In this document: positions 41,005 through 48,963 of the stretch, one piece after another
Layout: every line of letters begins with the position of its first letter
Position numbering within the stretch: the stretch's first letter is position 1
NCBI RefSeq assembly: GCF_049739465.1
Contig: NZ_JBMHHY010000017.1
Span: 189,809 to 253,808 of the forward strand
Direction of reading: 5' to 3'
Source: Embleya sp049739465
GTDB taxonomy: Bacteria; Actinomycetota; Actinomycetes; Streptomycetales; Streptomycetaceae
Length of the DNA stretch: 64,000 bases
The notes under the pieces: model-generated
The model's input: only the letters and a program-made list of their open reading frames with translations
Told to the model about the DNA's origin: nothing
The model's database searches: none
Position numbers and translations under genes: made by a program

Positions 41005-42504
41005 ATGGACACGGACGTGGTGATCGCGGGCGCCGGGCCGACGGGCCTGATGCTCGCCTGCGAGCTGCGGCTGGCCGGCGTCGACGTGGTGGTGGTCGAG
41101 CGGCTCGCCGAGCGGTCGGGCGAGTCGCGCGCCGGCGGCATGCACTCGCGCACCCTGGAGGTGCTGGACCAGCGCGGCGTCCTGGAACGTTTCCTGGCGG
41201 TCGGCGAACTGACGCCGGTGGGCCATTTCTCCGGGCTCTGGCTGGACTTCGACGGGTTCGAGTCCAGACACCCGCACCCGCTGCAGCTCCCCCAGTCCAC
41301 CATCGAGCGGGTGCAGGAGGAGTGGGCCGCCGAACTCGGTGTGCGGGTGCGCTGGTCGTCCGAGGTGATCGGGATCCACCAGGACGAGACCGGCGTCGCG
41401 GTCGAGCTCCGGACGGCGGAGGCCGCCCCCGTGACGCTGCGCGCCCGCTACCTCGTGGGCTGCGACGGCGGGCGCAGCACGGTGCGCAAGCTGGCGGAGA
41501 TCGACTTCCCCGGCACTCCGGCGACCCTGACCGCGCTCCTCGGCGACGTGCAAATCCCGGATCTGCCCGAGGACTTCATCTTCATGCGGCGTTGTCCGGA
41601 GGGTCACTTCTCGGCGTTCGCCCTGGAGCCGGGCTGGCATCGGGTGATCACCTCCGAGTACGACCACGTCGCGGACCGCGACGAGGGCGCCACACTCGAG
41701 CAACTCCGGGAGTCGCTGATCAGGCTCGCGGGCACCGACTACGGCATGCGCAACCCCAGGTGGATCTCCCGGTTCGGCGACGCCGCCCGGCAGGCCGCCC
41801 GGTATCGGCAGGGCCGGGTGCTGCTCGCCGGCGACGCGGCGCACATCCACTACGCGGCCGGTGGGCAGGGGCTGAACGTGGGCGTGCAGGACGCGGTCAA
41901 CCTCGGCTGGAAGCTCGCCTCGGTGGTGCGCGGCCAGGCGCCGGACCGCCTGTTGGACAGCTACCACGACGAGCGCCACCCGGTCGGGGAGCGGGTGCTG
42001 ACCAACACCCGGGCGCAGGCCGCCCTGGCCCGCCCCGGCGCCCAGACGGAGGCGCTGCGTGAGGTGTTCGGCGCGCTCATGGTGTCCGACGACGTCAACC
42101 GGTATCTGCGCGGCATGATCAGCGCACTGGACATCCGGTACCCGATCGAGGGCAAGCACCCACTGGTGGGCCGCCGGGTTCCCGACGCCGACCTCAAGAC
42201 CTCCGACGGCGCCGGCCGCGTCTACGAACTGCTGCACGCCGCCCGTCCCGTGCTGCTCGACCTGCGCGGCAGCGCCGACGTGGCGGCGGTCGCCCGGGGC
42301 TGGGCCGATCGGGTCGACCTCGTCGAGGCGCGCAGCGAGGACGACCACTGGTCCGTGCCGACCCTCGGCGAGTTTCCCGCTCCCGCGGCGGTGCTGATCC
42401 GTCCCGACGGCCATGTCGCCTGGGCGGTCGGTGCCGGCGCGCCCGACCGCTCGGGGCTGCGGACCGCCCTCGGCACCTGGTTCGGGCCCGCCCGGCGAGG
42501 GTGA
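41005..42504 (+). CDS. FAD-dependent aromatic-hydroxylase-type monooxygenase
   Basis: The 499-residue flavoprotein belongs to the PheA/TfdB family: VVIAGAGPTGLMLACELRL, RAGGMHSRTLEVLDQRGVLERF, the DG motif LVGCDGGRSTVRKLAEI, the GD motif GRVLLAGDAAHIHYAAGGQGLN and a C-terminal thioredoxin-like domain (about 390-499). These enzymes hydroxylate phenols or rearrange polyketides using NADPH and O2. ATG 41005 has GGGAG upstream; GTG 40990 is possible. The gene converges on the NRPS-associated operon across a strong terminator and may tailor the peptide or be a resistance-type enzyme. No halogenase motif is present. Confidence 0.88.
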   Translation: MDTDVVIAGAGPTGLMLACELRLAGVDVVVVERLAERSGESRAGGMHSRTLEVLDQRGVLERFLAVGELTPVGHFSGLWLDFDGFESRHPHPLQLPQSTIERVQEEWAAELGVRVRWSSEVIGIHQDETGVAVELRTAEAAPVTLRARYLVGCDGGRSTVRKLAEIDFPGTPATLTALLGDVQIPDLPEDFIFMRRCPEGHFSAFALEPGWHRVITSEYDHVADRDEGATLEQLRESLIRLAGTDYGMRNPRWISRFGDAARQAARYRQGRVLLAGDAAHIHYAAGGQGLNVGVQDAVNLGWKLASVVRGQAPDRLLDSYHDERHPVGERVLTNTRAQAALARPGAQTEALREVFGALMVSDDVNRYLRGMISALDIRYPIEGKHPLVGRRVPDADLKTSDGAGRVYELLHAARPVLLDLRGSADVAAVARGWADRVDLVEARSEDDHWSVPTLGEFPAPAAVLIRPDGHVAWAVGAGAPDRSGLRTALGTWFGPARRG

Positions 42505-42589
42505 GGCACCGCCGGGCAAAGGTGAGGCACCGCCCGAAACGACCGGCTCGCGCGATGTCGCCGGTCGCTTCGGGCCCGGCGTGACGAAG

Positions 42590-42622
42590 GCCGTCAAGAC
42601 CCCCGGTCGTGGTCTTGACGGC
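42590..42622. terminator. Bidirectional terminator between convergent genes
   Basis: GCCGTCAAGACC (42590-42601) and GGTCTTGACGGC (42611-42622) form a perfect 12-bp stem with a 9-nt loop, between the monooxygenase stop and the MDR stop. Confidence 0.85.
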
Positions 42623-42675
42623 CTCGTCGTCGCGTGGGGTGGGGGACGCCCGGCTCGCGCCGAACGTCCGCCGGT

Positions 42676-43848
42676 TCAGAGTGGGTTCACCCGGTACATC
42701 GGGAAGTACGACCCGATCCGGCCGTTCGCGTAGTCGTCGGCCAGCTCCGGCACCCGGTCGAAGTCGTAGATCACGTCCGACCCCGCCGGCGCGATCCAGC
42801 CCTCGGCCTCCTGGAAGTCGCGGATGCCCGGCGAGTCCGGCATCCGCCATACGTGCGTGTTGACCATGATGTGTCGGGCGATCGACTCGGCCCCGCGCAG
42901 ATGCGACAGGCGCATCCCCGCCTTCCAACCGCACGTGGTGACGACCCCCTCGCGGGCCAGCGCGGTCAGCGTGACGTCGTACAGGGGCTCGCCGATGTTG
43001 TCCACGAAGACGGCCACCCCGTGGCCGTCGCTGAGTTCGTCGACCAGGCCCAGGAATTGTTCGACCGAGCTGCGCCGCCGCCGGTGCCGGTCCCGGTCGG
43101 TGCGTTCCTCCCGGGTGGGCAGCGACAGGGCGGGGAACCGGCGGCGGTCCACCGGGGTGATGCCGTTGTCCCGCAGGAAGGCGACCCGTTCGTCCGAGCC
43201 CGCCGTCATCGCCACCCGGAACCCGGCCCGCTTGGCCAGCATCAGTTCGGCGAAGGCCACGCCGCCGCCCCACCCGAACACCAGATGGTTCGCCGGATCG
43301 TCGTCGGGGACCTGCATGCGCCAACACCCGTACGCCTTGTGCCAGTTGTCCCAGGCGGTGAAGTACCGCCCGTACGAGGCCCATTGGGGCAGCGAGTAGG
43401 CCGTGTCGGCCGGGATCGGCAGGAGCAGCCGGGCGTCCAGCTTCGTGCGTTTGGCCAGCAGGCCGATGGTGCCGGGGGCGTCGTAGGCGTAGGCGAGTTC
43501 GGCGTAGTCGAAGCGGTCCAGTTTGCCGAACGGCATGAGCAGGCACAGGTCGCCCTCCCGGACCCGCACGTCCCGGCTGCCCGCGTTCACCTTGAGCACG
43601 CGCACCACGCCCAGGTTGCCCAGGACCACCACGTCCTCGCCGCGGCTGCTGCACACGTCGATCGGTGAACGGGCCAGCGCGTGGTCGATGTTGGCCTCCC
43701 AGGAGCCGAGGATCGGCTCCACCAGGGCCTCACCCTCCTCCAGCGGGCCGAAGGCGAACCGATCGCGGCGCAGCGCGCCGCCGGGTCCGCCGGTGTGCGG
43801 GCCGGACATCGCACCGGAGCGCAGGACCCAGGCTTCTGGCGAGTAGAT
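42676..43848 (-). CDS. Divergent MDR-family oxidoreductase of the acyl-unit operon
   Basis: The protein is about 390 residues, a zinc-free MDR-like enzyme: LGSWEANIDHALARSPIDV, VVVLGNLGVVRVLKV, AYDAPGTIGLLAKRTKLDAR, YFTAWDNWHKAYGCWRMQ and the nucleotide-binding FGWGGGVAFAELMLAKRAG. It is a distant relative of crotonyl-CoA reductases, with no Zn ligands. The conserved-looking N-terminus (IYSPEAWVLRSGAMSG) begins before the first ATG (43809). A perfect AGGAGG (43859-43854) lies 5 nt before an in-frame ATC at 43848, so I propose a rare ATC start. It is the last gene of the E1/lipoyl/ACP/KASIII operon and probably reduces the carrier-bound product. Confidence 0.75.
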   Translation of the reverse strand: MYSPEAWVLRSGAMSGPHTGGPGGALRRDRFAFGPLEEGEALVEPILGSWEANIDHALARSPIDVCSSRGEDVVVLGNLGVVRVLKVNAGSRDVRVREGDLCLLMPFGKLDRFDYAELAYAYDAPGTIGLLAKRTKLDARLLLPIPADTAYSLPQWASYGRYFTAWDNWHKAYGCWRMQVPDDDPANHLVFGWGGGVAFAELMLAKRAGFRVAMTAGSDERVAFLRDNGITPVDRRRFPALSLPTREERTDRDRHRRRRSSVEQFLGLVDELSDGHGVAVFVDNIGEPLYDVTLTALAREGVVTTCGWKAGMRLSHLRGAESIARHIMVNTHVWRMPDSPGIRDFQEAEGWIAPAGSDVIYDFDRVPELADDYANGRIGSYFPMYRVNPL

Positions 43849-43892
43849 GACAACCTCCTGTGATCGAGTACGTTCCCGCGATCCCGGCGCGG

Positions 43893-44831
43893 TCAGGGGG
43901 TGGTGCCGGCCGGCATCCGGTAGTCCACCGAGACGCCGCCCCACGCCTCGCCCGCGCCGTAGGCCACGGCGCCGAGTCGGCCCGCGGCGGGGAGGGAACC
44001 GGCGTCCAACTCGGCGGCGAACGCCAGCGGGATCGTCGCGGACGAGGTGTTCCCGGAGTTCTCGATCCGGTTCACGAAGGGCACGCCGAGATGGGCGGAG
44101 AAGGCGCGAACCTGTTCCAGGATGCGGCCGTTCGCCTGGTGGCCGATCAGCACGGTCGGCGCGGGACCGTGGTCGAAGAGGTACTGCGCGGACTCCGACA
44201 TCCGGCGCACCGCGCGGTCGTAGACTTGCGTCCCGTCGAGATGGATGCCGCCCGCGTCGGTCTCGCGCATCAGCCCCTCCTGGGCGCCGTCGCAACCGGC
44301 GACCTGGCGAAAGCCGGTGAACTCCGCGCGCTCCTCGAGCAGGACGGCCGCGGCGCCGTCGCCGAACAGGCACGCCGTCTGCCGGTCCGTGCGGTCCACC
44401 AGCCGGGACATGGCCTCCACCGAGCACACCAGGACCGACCGCGCCTGGCCGGCGTCGCACAGCGAGAGCCCGGTGATCAGCCCGTAGACGAAGCCGCAGC
44501 AGGCCGCGTTCAGGTCGAAGGTCAGCACCGAGGGCCCCAACCCGGCGAGTTGGGCCACCTTCGGGGCGATGCCCGGGATGCGCTGCCGTACCGAGGTGCT
44601 GACCACGATCAGGGCGCCGACCGAGGAGGGGTCCGCCATCCTGGTCACGATCGGCGCGCAGGCCTCCGCCGCGACCTCGGTGAGCGGGGTCTCGTCCGGC
44701 AGCCAGGAGCGGGCCGCGATGCCGCTGCGGCGCCGGATCCACGCGTCGGTGAGCCCGATCGACGCGAAGTGGTCGTTGTCGATCGTCCGGCCCGGTTTCG
44801 CGGTGGCGAGGTCGACGATGCCCGCGCTCAT
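43893..44831 (-). CDS. 3-oxoacyl-ACP synthase III (KASIII/FabH-like)
   Basis: The 312 residues keep the KASIII triad: Cys111 in FDLNAACCGFVYGL, His231 in LIGHQANGRIL and Asn261 in NSGNTSSATIPLAFA. LTDAWIRRRSGIAARSW and LFGDGAAAVLL are also family blocks. Stand-alone KASIII proteins in biosynthetic clusters either condense a starter acyl group with malonyl-ACP or act as acyltransferases. Here it follows the ACP gene with a 4-bp overlap (44828-44831), so the ACP is probably its partner. With the adjacent E1 and lipoyl genes, acyl transfer from lipoyl to ACP is one possible role. Confidence 0.92.
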   Translation of the reverse strand: MSAGIVDLATAKPGRTIDNDHFASIGLTDAWIRRRSGIAARSWLPDETPLTEVAAEACAPIVTRMADPSSVGALIVVSTSVRQRIPGIAPKVAQLAGLGPSVLTFDLNAACCGFVYGLITGLSLCDAGQARSVLVCSVEAMSRLVDRTDRQTACLFGDGAAAVLLEERAEFTGFRQVAGCDGAQEGLMRETDAGGIHLDGTQVYDRAVRRMSESAQYLFDHGPAPTVLIGHQANGRILEQVRAFSAHLGVPFVNRIENSGNTSSATIPLAFAAELDAGSLPAAGRLGAVAYGAGEAWGGVSVDYRMPAGTTP

Positions 44832-45076
44832 CCCCGGCTCGCCAGCTTGACGAAGTAGGTGCCGAAGTCGTCCAGGAAGGCGAAGCCCGCGGTGTCCTTC
44901 AGGTCGCCCTTGACCTGGAGTTCACGTTCCAACTGTTGGTGCAACTCGACCAGGTCGAGCGAGTCGAGGTCGAGGTCGGCGACCGGCCGGGCCAGGTCGT
45001 CGGGGCCCAACGACGGGTCGCGCTCGCGCAGTTTGGCCAGCATGGTGTCCGCGATGCGGGTTTCGATGTCGCTCAT
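44828..45076 (-). CDS. Stand-alone acyl carrier protein
   Basis: An 82-residue carrier protein with the phosphopantetheine site Ser39 in DLDLDSLDLVELHQQLEREL. The helix I region and acidic surface (RERDPSLGPDDLARPV) fit a discrete type II ACP. The start is ATG 45076, with GGAGAAGGA upstream. It is located between the free lipoyl domain and the KASIII gene. In the naphthyridinomycin and quinocarcin pathways a similar ACP receives a two-carbon unit from a lipoyl group, a precedent for its role. Confidence 0.93.
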   Translation of the reverse strand: MSDIETRIADTMLAKLRERDPSLGPDDLARPVADLDLDSLDLVELHQQLERELQVKGDLKDTAGFAFLDDFGTYFVKLASRG

Positions 45077-45127
45077 GTTCCTTCTCCGTTCGGGTGACCG
45101 GATCGTTGGATCCCGGGGCGCGGCGAG

Positions 45128-45376
45128 TCAGTCGGTGGCCAAGCGGTACAGCACGTCGCCGGTCTTGAGGATCGTGCCGACCGTCGCGGAGTGCACCGCG
45201 ACCCGTCCGCCGCGCTCCGCCACGACCTCCGTGCTCGCCTTGTCGGTCTCCACGACCGCGATCACATCCCCGCGCTCGACCCGGTCGCCGACCCCGGCGA
45301 CCCACTCGATCAGCAGGGCCTCGTCGAGGCTCTGGCCGAAGCCGGGAACGTGCATGTCCACGAGAGAGTCGCTCAC
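45128..45376 (-). CDS. Free-standing lipoyl domain protein
   Basis: The 82-residue product is a complete lipoyl/biotinyl hammerhead and nothing else: VDMHVPGFGQSLDEALLIEW, then GDVIAVVETDKASTEVVAE with the lipoylated Lys46 and GTILKTGDVLYRLATD. Normal E2 proteins continue with a subunit-binding domain and a catalytic acyltransferase domain, both absent. The GTG start (45376) overlaps the stop of the E1-beta gene (GTGA), so it is made with the dehydrogenase. It should carry the acyl group formed by E1 to another acceptor, most likely the ACP encoded next. Confidence 0.9.
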   Translation of the reverse strand: MSDSLVDMHVPGFGQSLDEALLIEWVAGVGDRVERGDVIAVVETDKASTEVVAERGGRVAVHSATVGTILKTGDVLYRLATD

Positions 45377-46353
45377 TTCGTCATCACCAGCACCTCGTCC
45401 TTGATCTCCTGCACACCGATCAGGTAGTCCTTCTCGAAGTTCGCCGGGGGGTAGACGCGGCGGTCCGGCGCCAGCCGGCGGACCGGGCCGCGGAGCACGT
45501 CGAAGCCGTGCTCGGCCACCGACGCGGCGATTTCGGCACCGATGCCGACGTCCTTCGACCCCTCGTGCACGATCAGCAGCCGCCCGGTGCGGGCGACGGA
45601 CTCCAACACCGTGCCCATGTCGAGCGGGGCCACCCAGCGCAGGTCCACCACCTCGACGTCGACATCGGGGGCGAGCGCGGTCGCCGCCTCCAGCACGTCG
45701 TGGGTGATCGCGCCGAACGTGGCGATCGTCAGGTCCGTGCCGCGGCGCACGATCCGGGCCGCGGTGGGCGAGCGCGCCGGCTCGGGGTCCCGGGCGGGCG
45801 TGTTCCGCCGCCAGTACAGGCGGATCGGCTCGTACACCACCACGGGCGAACCGAGCGTCACCGCGTACCGCAGGATCTGGTCGGCGTCCTCGCCGGTGGA
45901 GGGGCACGCCACCGAGATTCCCGGGACGCGGGCGAACAGCGCCTCGTTGGATTCGCCGTGGTGCTCGACGCCCCGGGTCCCGCCGCCGGTGGGGATGCGC
46001 ACCACCAGGCTCGGTTCGACCCGTCCGTTCCACCGGTCCGCGATCCGGGCCGCCTGGGTGACCAGTTGGTTCACCCCGGGGTAGGTGAACCCGTCGAACT
46101 GGATCTCGCAGACCGGTACCAGGCCGCTCATCGTCATGCCGACGGCCTGGCCGATGATGGTCGACTCGGCCAGCAGCGAGTCGCGCACCCGGTCCGCGCC
46201 GAAGCGGTCCCGAAGGCCCCGGGTCACCCGGAACACGCCACCCAGGCGGCCGATGTCCTCGCCGAGCAGCAGCAGTCGCGGATCCTGTTCGAGCAGGTCG
46301 GCGAGGGTCGCGTTGATCGACTCCGCCAGGCAGGCGGAGCGCACGGTGCTCAT
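45373..46353 (-). CDS. 2-oxoacid dehydrogenase E1 beta subunit
   Basis: The 326 residues match PDH/BCKDH E1-beta: LLLLGEDIGRLGGVFRVTRG, DSLLAESTIIGQAVGMTMSGL, CEIQFDGFTYPGVNQLVTQ, VVRIPTGGGTRGVEHHGESNEA and LLIVHEGSKDVGIGAEIAASV. Its ATG shares one base with the stop of the alpha gene (TGATG). Since aceE supplies pyruvate dehydrogenase elsewhere in this window, the alpha/beta pair is probably dedicated to the cluster. The accepted 2-oxoacid (or ketose) cannot be read from the sequence. Confidence 0.93.
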   Translation of the reverse strand: MSTVRSACLAESINATLADLLEQDPRLLLLGEDIGRLGGVFRVTRGLRDRFGADRVRDSLLAESTIIGQAVGMTMSGLVPVCEIQFDGFTYPGVNQLVTQAARIADRWNGRVEPSLVVRIPTGGGTRGVEHHGESNEALFARVPGISVACPSTGEDADQILRYAVTLGSPVVVYEPIRLYWRRNTPARDPEPARSPTAARIVRRGTDLTIATFGAITHDVLEAATALAPDVDVEVVDLRWVAPLDMGTVLESVARTGRLLIVHEGSKDVGIGAEIAASVAEHGFDVLRGPVRRLAPDRRVYPPANFEKDYLIGVQEIKDEVLVMTK

Positions 46354-47264
46354 CAGGCGTACTCCTTCATCAACCGCTCGCGCAGCTCCCGTACTTCCGC
46401 GTCGACGGCCGCGAACCACGCGGGGTCCGCCACGCCCAGGTCGCGCAGCCGGGCCGCGTAGGTGGTCACCGGGTCCGCGGCCTTGGCCCGGGCGATGTCC
46501 TCGGGGGTGCGGTACACCTCCTGGGCGTCGGTGGTGGTGTGACCGTTGATCCGCCCCACCCGGATCTCGACGAGGTAGGGCGCCCGTTCCCGGCGGATGT
46601 GCGCGGCGGCCCGGGCACAGGCCGAGAAGACGGTTTCCGGGTCGTGACCCGGGATCTCGACGGACTCGATGCCGAAACCGCGGGCCCGCTCGGCCACCGA
46701 GGTGCGCATCTGCTCCTCGCTGGGTTTCGAGATGGCCCAGCCGTTGTTCTGGCAGACGAACAGCACGGACGCCGACTCGACGGCGGCCAGGTTCATCGCC
46801 TCCGACATGTCGCCCTCGCTGGTGGCCCCGTCGCCGATGTACACGACGACGAAGTCCTCGCGCCCCTGCAGGCGTTGCCCGATCGAGTAGCCGACGCCGT
46901 GCAGCGTCTGGGCGGCCAGCACCATCGTGTAGGGGAAGAACCGCACCCGGAACGGATCCCAGCCACAGAACGTGCGACCGGCCCACTGCGCGCCCAACTC
47001 CTCGGGAGTCACGCCACGCAGGAGGGCCACCGCATGCTCGCGGTAACTGGGCACGACGGTCGACGCCGGGCCCACCGCGAGCGCGGAGCCCACCTGCGCG
47101 GCCTCGTGCCCCTGGAGGGACGGCCAGAGGATGAACCCCCCCTGCTTCTGCAGCTGATGGGCCTCCTCGTCGACGCCTCGCGCCAGCAACATGTGGCGCA
47201 GCAGCAGCCGTCGTGTGTCGTCGTCCGGATCTGTCGCGAATTCGGGTTCTGCCTTCGAGACCAT
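46353..47264 (-). CDS. 2-oxoacid dehydrogenase E1 alpha subunit
   Basis: The 303-residue alpha subunit has the thiamine-diphosphate motif from GDGATSEGDMSEAMNLAA (about 144-161) to QNNGWAIS (about 172-179). Other family blocks are LQKQGGFILWPSLQGHEAAQ, YREHAVALLRGV and VEIRVGRINGHTTTDAQEVYR. The phosphorylation-loop region is that of bacterial, unregulated enzymes. The start is ATG 47264. It is the first gene of a six-gene operon on the minus strand, divergent from the MbtH/NRPS genes across 620 bp. Confidence 0.93.
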   Translation of the reverse strand: MVSKAEPEFATDPDDDTRRLLLRHMLLARGVDEEAHQLQKQGGFILWPSLQGHEAAQVGSALAVGPASTVVPSYREHAVALLRGVTPEELGAQWAGRTFCGWDPFRVRFFPYTMVLAAQTLHGVGYSIGQRLQGREDFVVVYIGDGATSEGDMSEAMNLAAVESASVLFVCQNNGWAISKPSEEQMRTSVAERARGFGIESVEIPGHDPETVFSACARAAAHIRRERAPYLVEIRVGRINGHTTTDAQEVYRTPEDIARAKAADPVTTYAARLRDLGVADPAWFAAVDAEVRELRERLMKEYA

Positions 47265-47883
47265 TGATCACCAGTCGTAGGGTCGTCGATGAGCTGTCGT
47301 GGTGCCGCCCGGAACGCCCTCCCGTCGGGAAACGGGAACCGGCGTATTCCCGCAGGCAGTCGCGGGCGCGACGCCGTTCGGCTGGGGTTGGGGTTCTTAT
47401 CTCGTCTCTCCACTCGGGAGATCAGGCCTCGGCGGGCCACCCGGGCAGGACCGTAATCGACGGCGCGCTCTCGATCGCCTCGGCGGGAGGAGAGTGGCCG
47501 AAGCCGAATTCGAGAAGGCACGTCCGCGGGCCACTGCTCGGCCATCGTGGCACACAACCCCGGTGCGGTACAGGTTCGGACGGACCACGGTGAGGTGGGT
47601 GATCCCGTCGCTTGTGGCGTCGGCGGTGGAGTCCTTACGGTGGCGTCAGCATTCCGGGCCGGGTGCGGATGCCGGGTGTCCTGTCGACGGGACGACGCCG
47701 AACGGCGAACCCGGTCCCGGTCTCGGCGGTTTCCGAATCCGAGTGGTTTCGTGACGGTTATGCACGGGGTCCCCCGGCCCCGGCGGTTTCCGATTCCGAG
47801 TCTTTTCCCGACGGTTATCGGGTCGCCTGACCCTGGCAATTTCCCATCCACGAGTCAGCTTGTGACGGTTGAGGACGGTGGCA
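47265..47883. other. Divergent promoter region between the acyl-unit operon and the NRPS operon
   Basis: These 620 bp carry open frames but none with recognisable protein features or a family match. The half nearest to mbtH consists of three imperfect direct repeats (listed separately). The half nearest to E1-alpha contains the inverted pair GGGAAACGGGAA/ATTCCCGCAGG around 47335 and CTCTCC/GGGAGA around 47405. It should contain both operon promoters and regulator sites. Confidence 0.6.
47725..47878. repeat. Three roughly 55-bp imperfect direct repeats before mbtH
   Basis: The copies begin at 47725 (GGCGGTTTCCGAATCCGAGT), 47782 (GGCGGTTTCCGATTCCGAGT) and 47835 (GGCAATTTCCCATCCACGAG). Each continues after a few bases with GACGGTTAT or GACGGTTGA (47753, 47810, 47864). 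Spacing is 57 and 53 bp, about five helical turns. The last copy ends just before the MbtH start at 47884. It is a good candidate for cooperative binding by a cluster regulator. Confidence 0.75.
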
Positions 47884-48099
47884 GTGAGCACGAACCCCTT
47901 CGACGACGAGAACGGCCGCTTCCGAGTCGTGGTCAACGACGAGGACCAGCACTCCCTGTGGCCGGTGTTCGCCGAGGTGCCCGAGGGCTGGCGGGTGGTC
48001 TTCGGCGAGGCGACCCGGGCCGAGTGCCTGGAGTACGTCGAGCAGAACTGGACCGACCTGCGCCCGAGGAGCCTGCGGGAGGCGATGGCGGCGGACTGA
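47884..48099 (+). CDS. MbtH-like protein
   Basis: The 71-residue protein matches MbtH throughout: STNPFDDENGRFRVVVNDEDQ, HSLWPVFAEVPEGWRVVFGEA and YVEQNWTDLRPRSLRE, with the conserved Trp residues. MbtH proteins bind A domains and are needed for folding or activity of many NRPS enzymes. I use GTG 47884, which gives the standard N-terminus; GTG 47869 would add five residues. It is the first gene of the NRPS arm and lies directly after the direct repeats, so those probably control the whole operon. Confidence 0.95.
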   Translation: MSTNPFDDENGRFRVVVNDEDQHSLWPVFAEVPEGWRVVFGEATRAECLEYVEQNWTDLRPRSLREAMAAD

Positions 48100-48155
48100 C
48101 CGCCGGTCGCGGCCCGAAGCGGAACGACGGTGACGAAGGTTGTGAGGGGCGTCCA

Positions 48156-48866
48156 GTGAGAACCGCGAGCAGCTACCGGGCGGGGCCGATGGGCCTCGCC
48201 GGCGAGCCCGCGCAGCGCGAGGTGGTGCTGCCCTTCGTCGGGATTCAGGCGAAGGTGCGCAAGTCGGGGATGGTTTTCCCGCCGAACCTGGCGGAGCGGT
48301 CCTGGGAGCGGATCGGGGCCGGCCTGCGCGAGCTGACGAACTCCTCGGCGTGGTGGCTCGCCGACTGGTTGATCTTCGGGGAGACCACGTACGGGCTGCG
48401 GCGCTACCGGGAGGCGATCGACCGGACCGGGCTCGACTACCAGACCCTGCGCAACTACGCGTGGGTGGCTCGGCGGTTCGAGCAACACCGCAGGTGGGAC
48501 AGCCTCAGCTTCGCCCACCACGCGGAGGTGACCCGCCTGTCGCCGGCCGAGCAGGACTACTGGCTGCGCGAAGCCGAACAACGCAAGTGGTCGCGCAACG
48601 AACTCCGCAGAGTGGTTCGCGCCGGCCTGGCCGAGCAGAACCACGCCGGCGAGCTGCCCGCGAACAGCGGCAACCACACGCAGCAGGCCCGCCGGCCGGC
48701 CGAGTCGACGGCCGCCGACCGGCGCCGGCGGCAGGTCACCACGCTCACCATCGAGCTGGACGCCGGCCAACTGGAGCACTACTCGAAAGTCGCCGCCACG
48801 CACGGTCTGTCCGTCGACAAGTGGGTCACCCGGGTGCTCGACGCCGCCGAACGGCGCACCGGCTAG
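48156..48866 (+). CDS. LmbU-family transcriptional regulator
   Basis: The 236 residues show the LmbU pattern: VRKSGMVFPPNLAERSWERIG, then LTNSSAWWLADWLIFGETTY, RTGLDYQTLRNYAWVARRF, DSLSFAHHAEVTRLSP and WSRNELRRVVRAG. LmbU, first studied in lincomycin biosynthesis, represents DNA-binding regulators found in many actinomycete clusters. The C-terminal part (TTLTIELDAGQLEHYSKVAA) looks like an extra ribbon-helix-helix-type segment. GTG 48156 has GAGGGG 7 nt upstream. It is probably the pathway-specific regulator of this cluster; the repeats at 47725-47878 are possible targets. Confidence 0.88.
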   Translation: MRTASSYRAGPMGLAGEPAQREVVLPFVGIQAKVRKSGMVFPPNLAERSWERIGAGLRELTNSSAWWLADWLIFGETTYGLRRYREAIDRTGLDYQTLRNYAWVARRFEQHRRWDSLSFAHHAEVTRLSPAEQDYWLREAEQRKWSRNELRRVVRAGLAEQNHAGELPANSGNHTQQARRPAESTAADRRRRQVTTLTIELDAGQLEHYSKVAATHGLSVDKWVTRVLDAAERRTG

Positions 48867-48963
48867 TGCCGGGCGCGGCACTGGCCGTGCCGGACCAAGC
48901 CCCCTTCCCCGTGGTGTGTCGGCGGCTCGGCCGACCGGACACCCGTCACATGGGAGTCAGTTG

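Noticed and set aside
41005..42504. Flavin-dependent halogenase
   Set aside because: The WxWxIP motif is missing and the C-terminal thioredoxin-like domain fits phenol-hydroxylase-type monooxygenases.
45373..47264. Housekeeping pyruvate or branched-chain dehydrogenase
   Set aside because: The E1 genes are coupled to a lone lipoyl domain, an ACP and a KASIII, lack E2/E3 partners, and aceE is present at 3-1025. A cluster-specific role is more likely.
47299..47754. Coding gene between E1-alpha and MbtH
   Set aside because: Open frames exist, but codon use is irregular, no motif is seen, and the frame crosses the three direct repeats.
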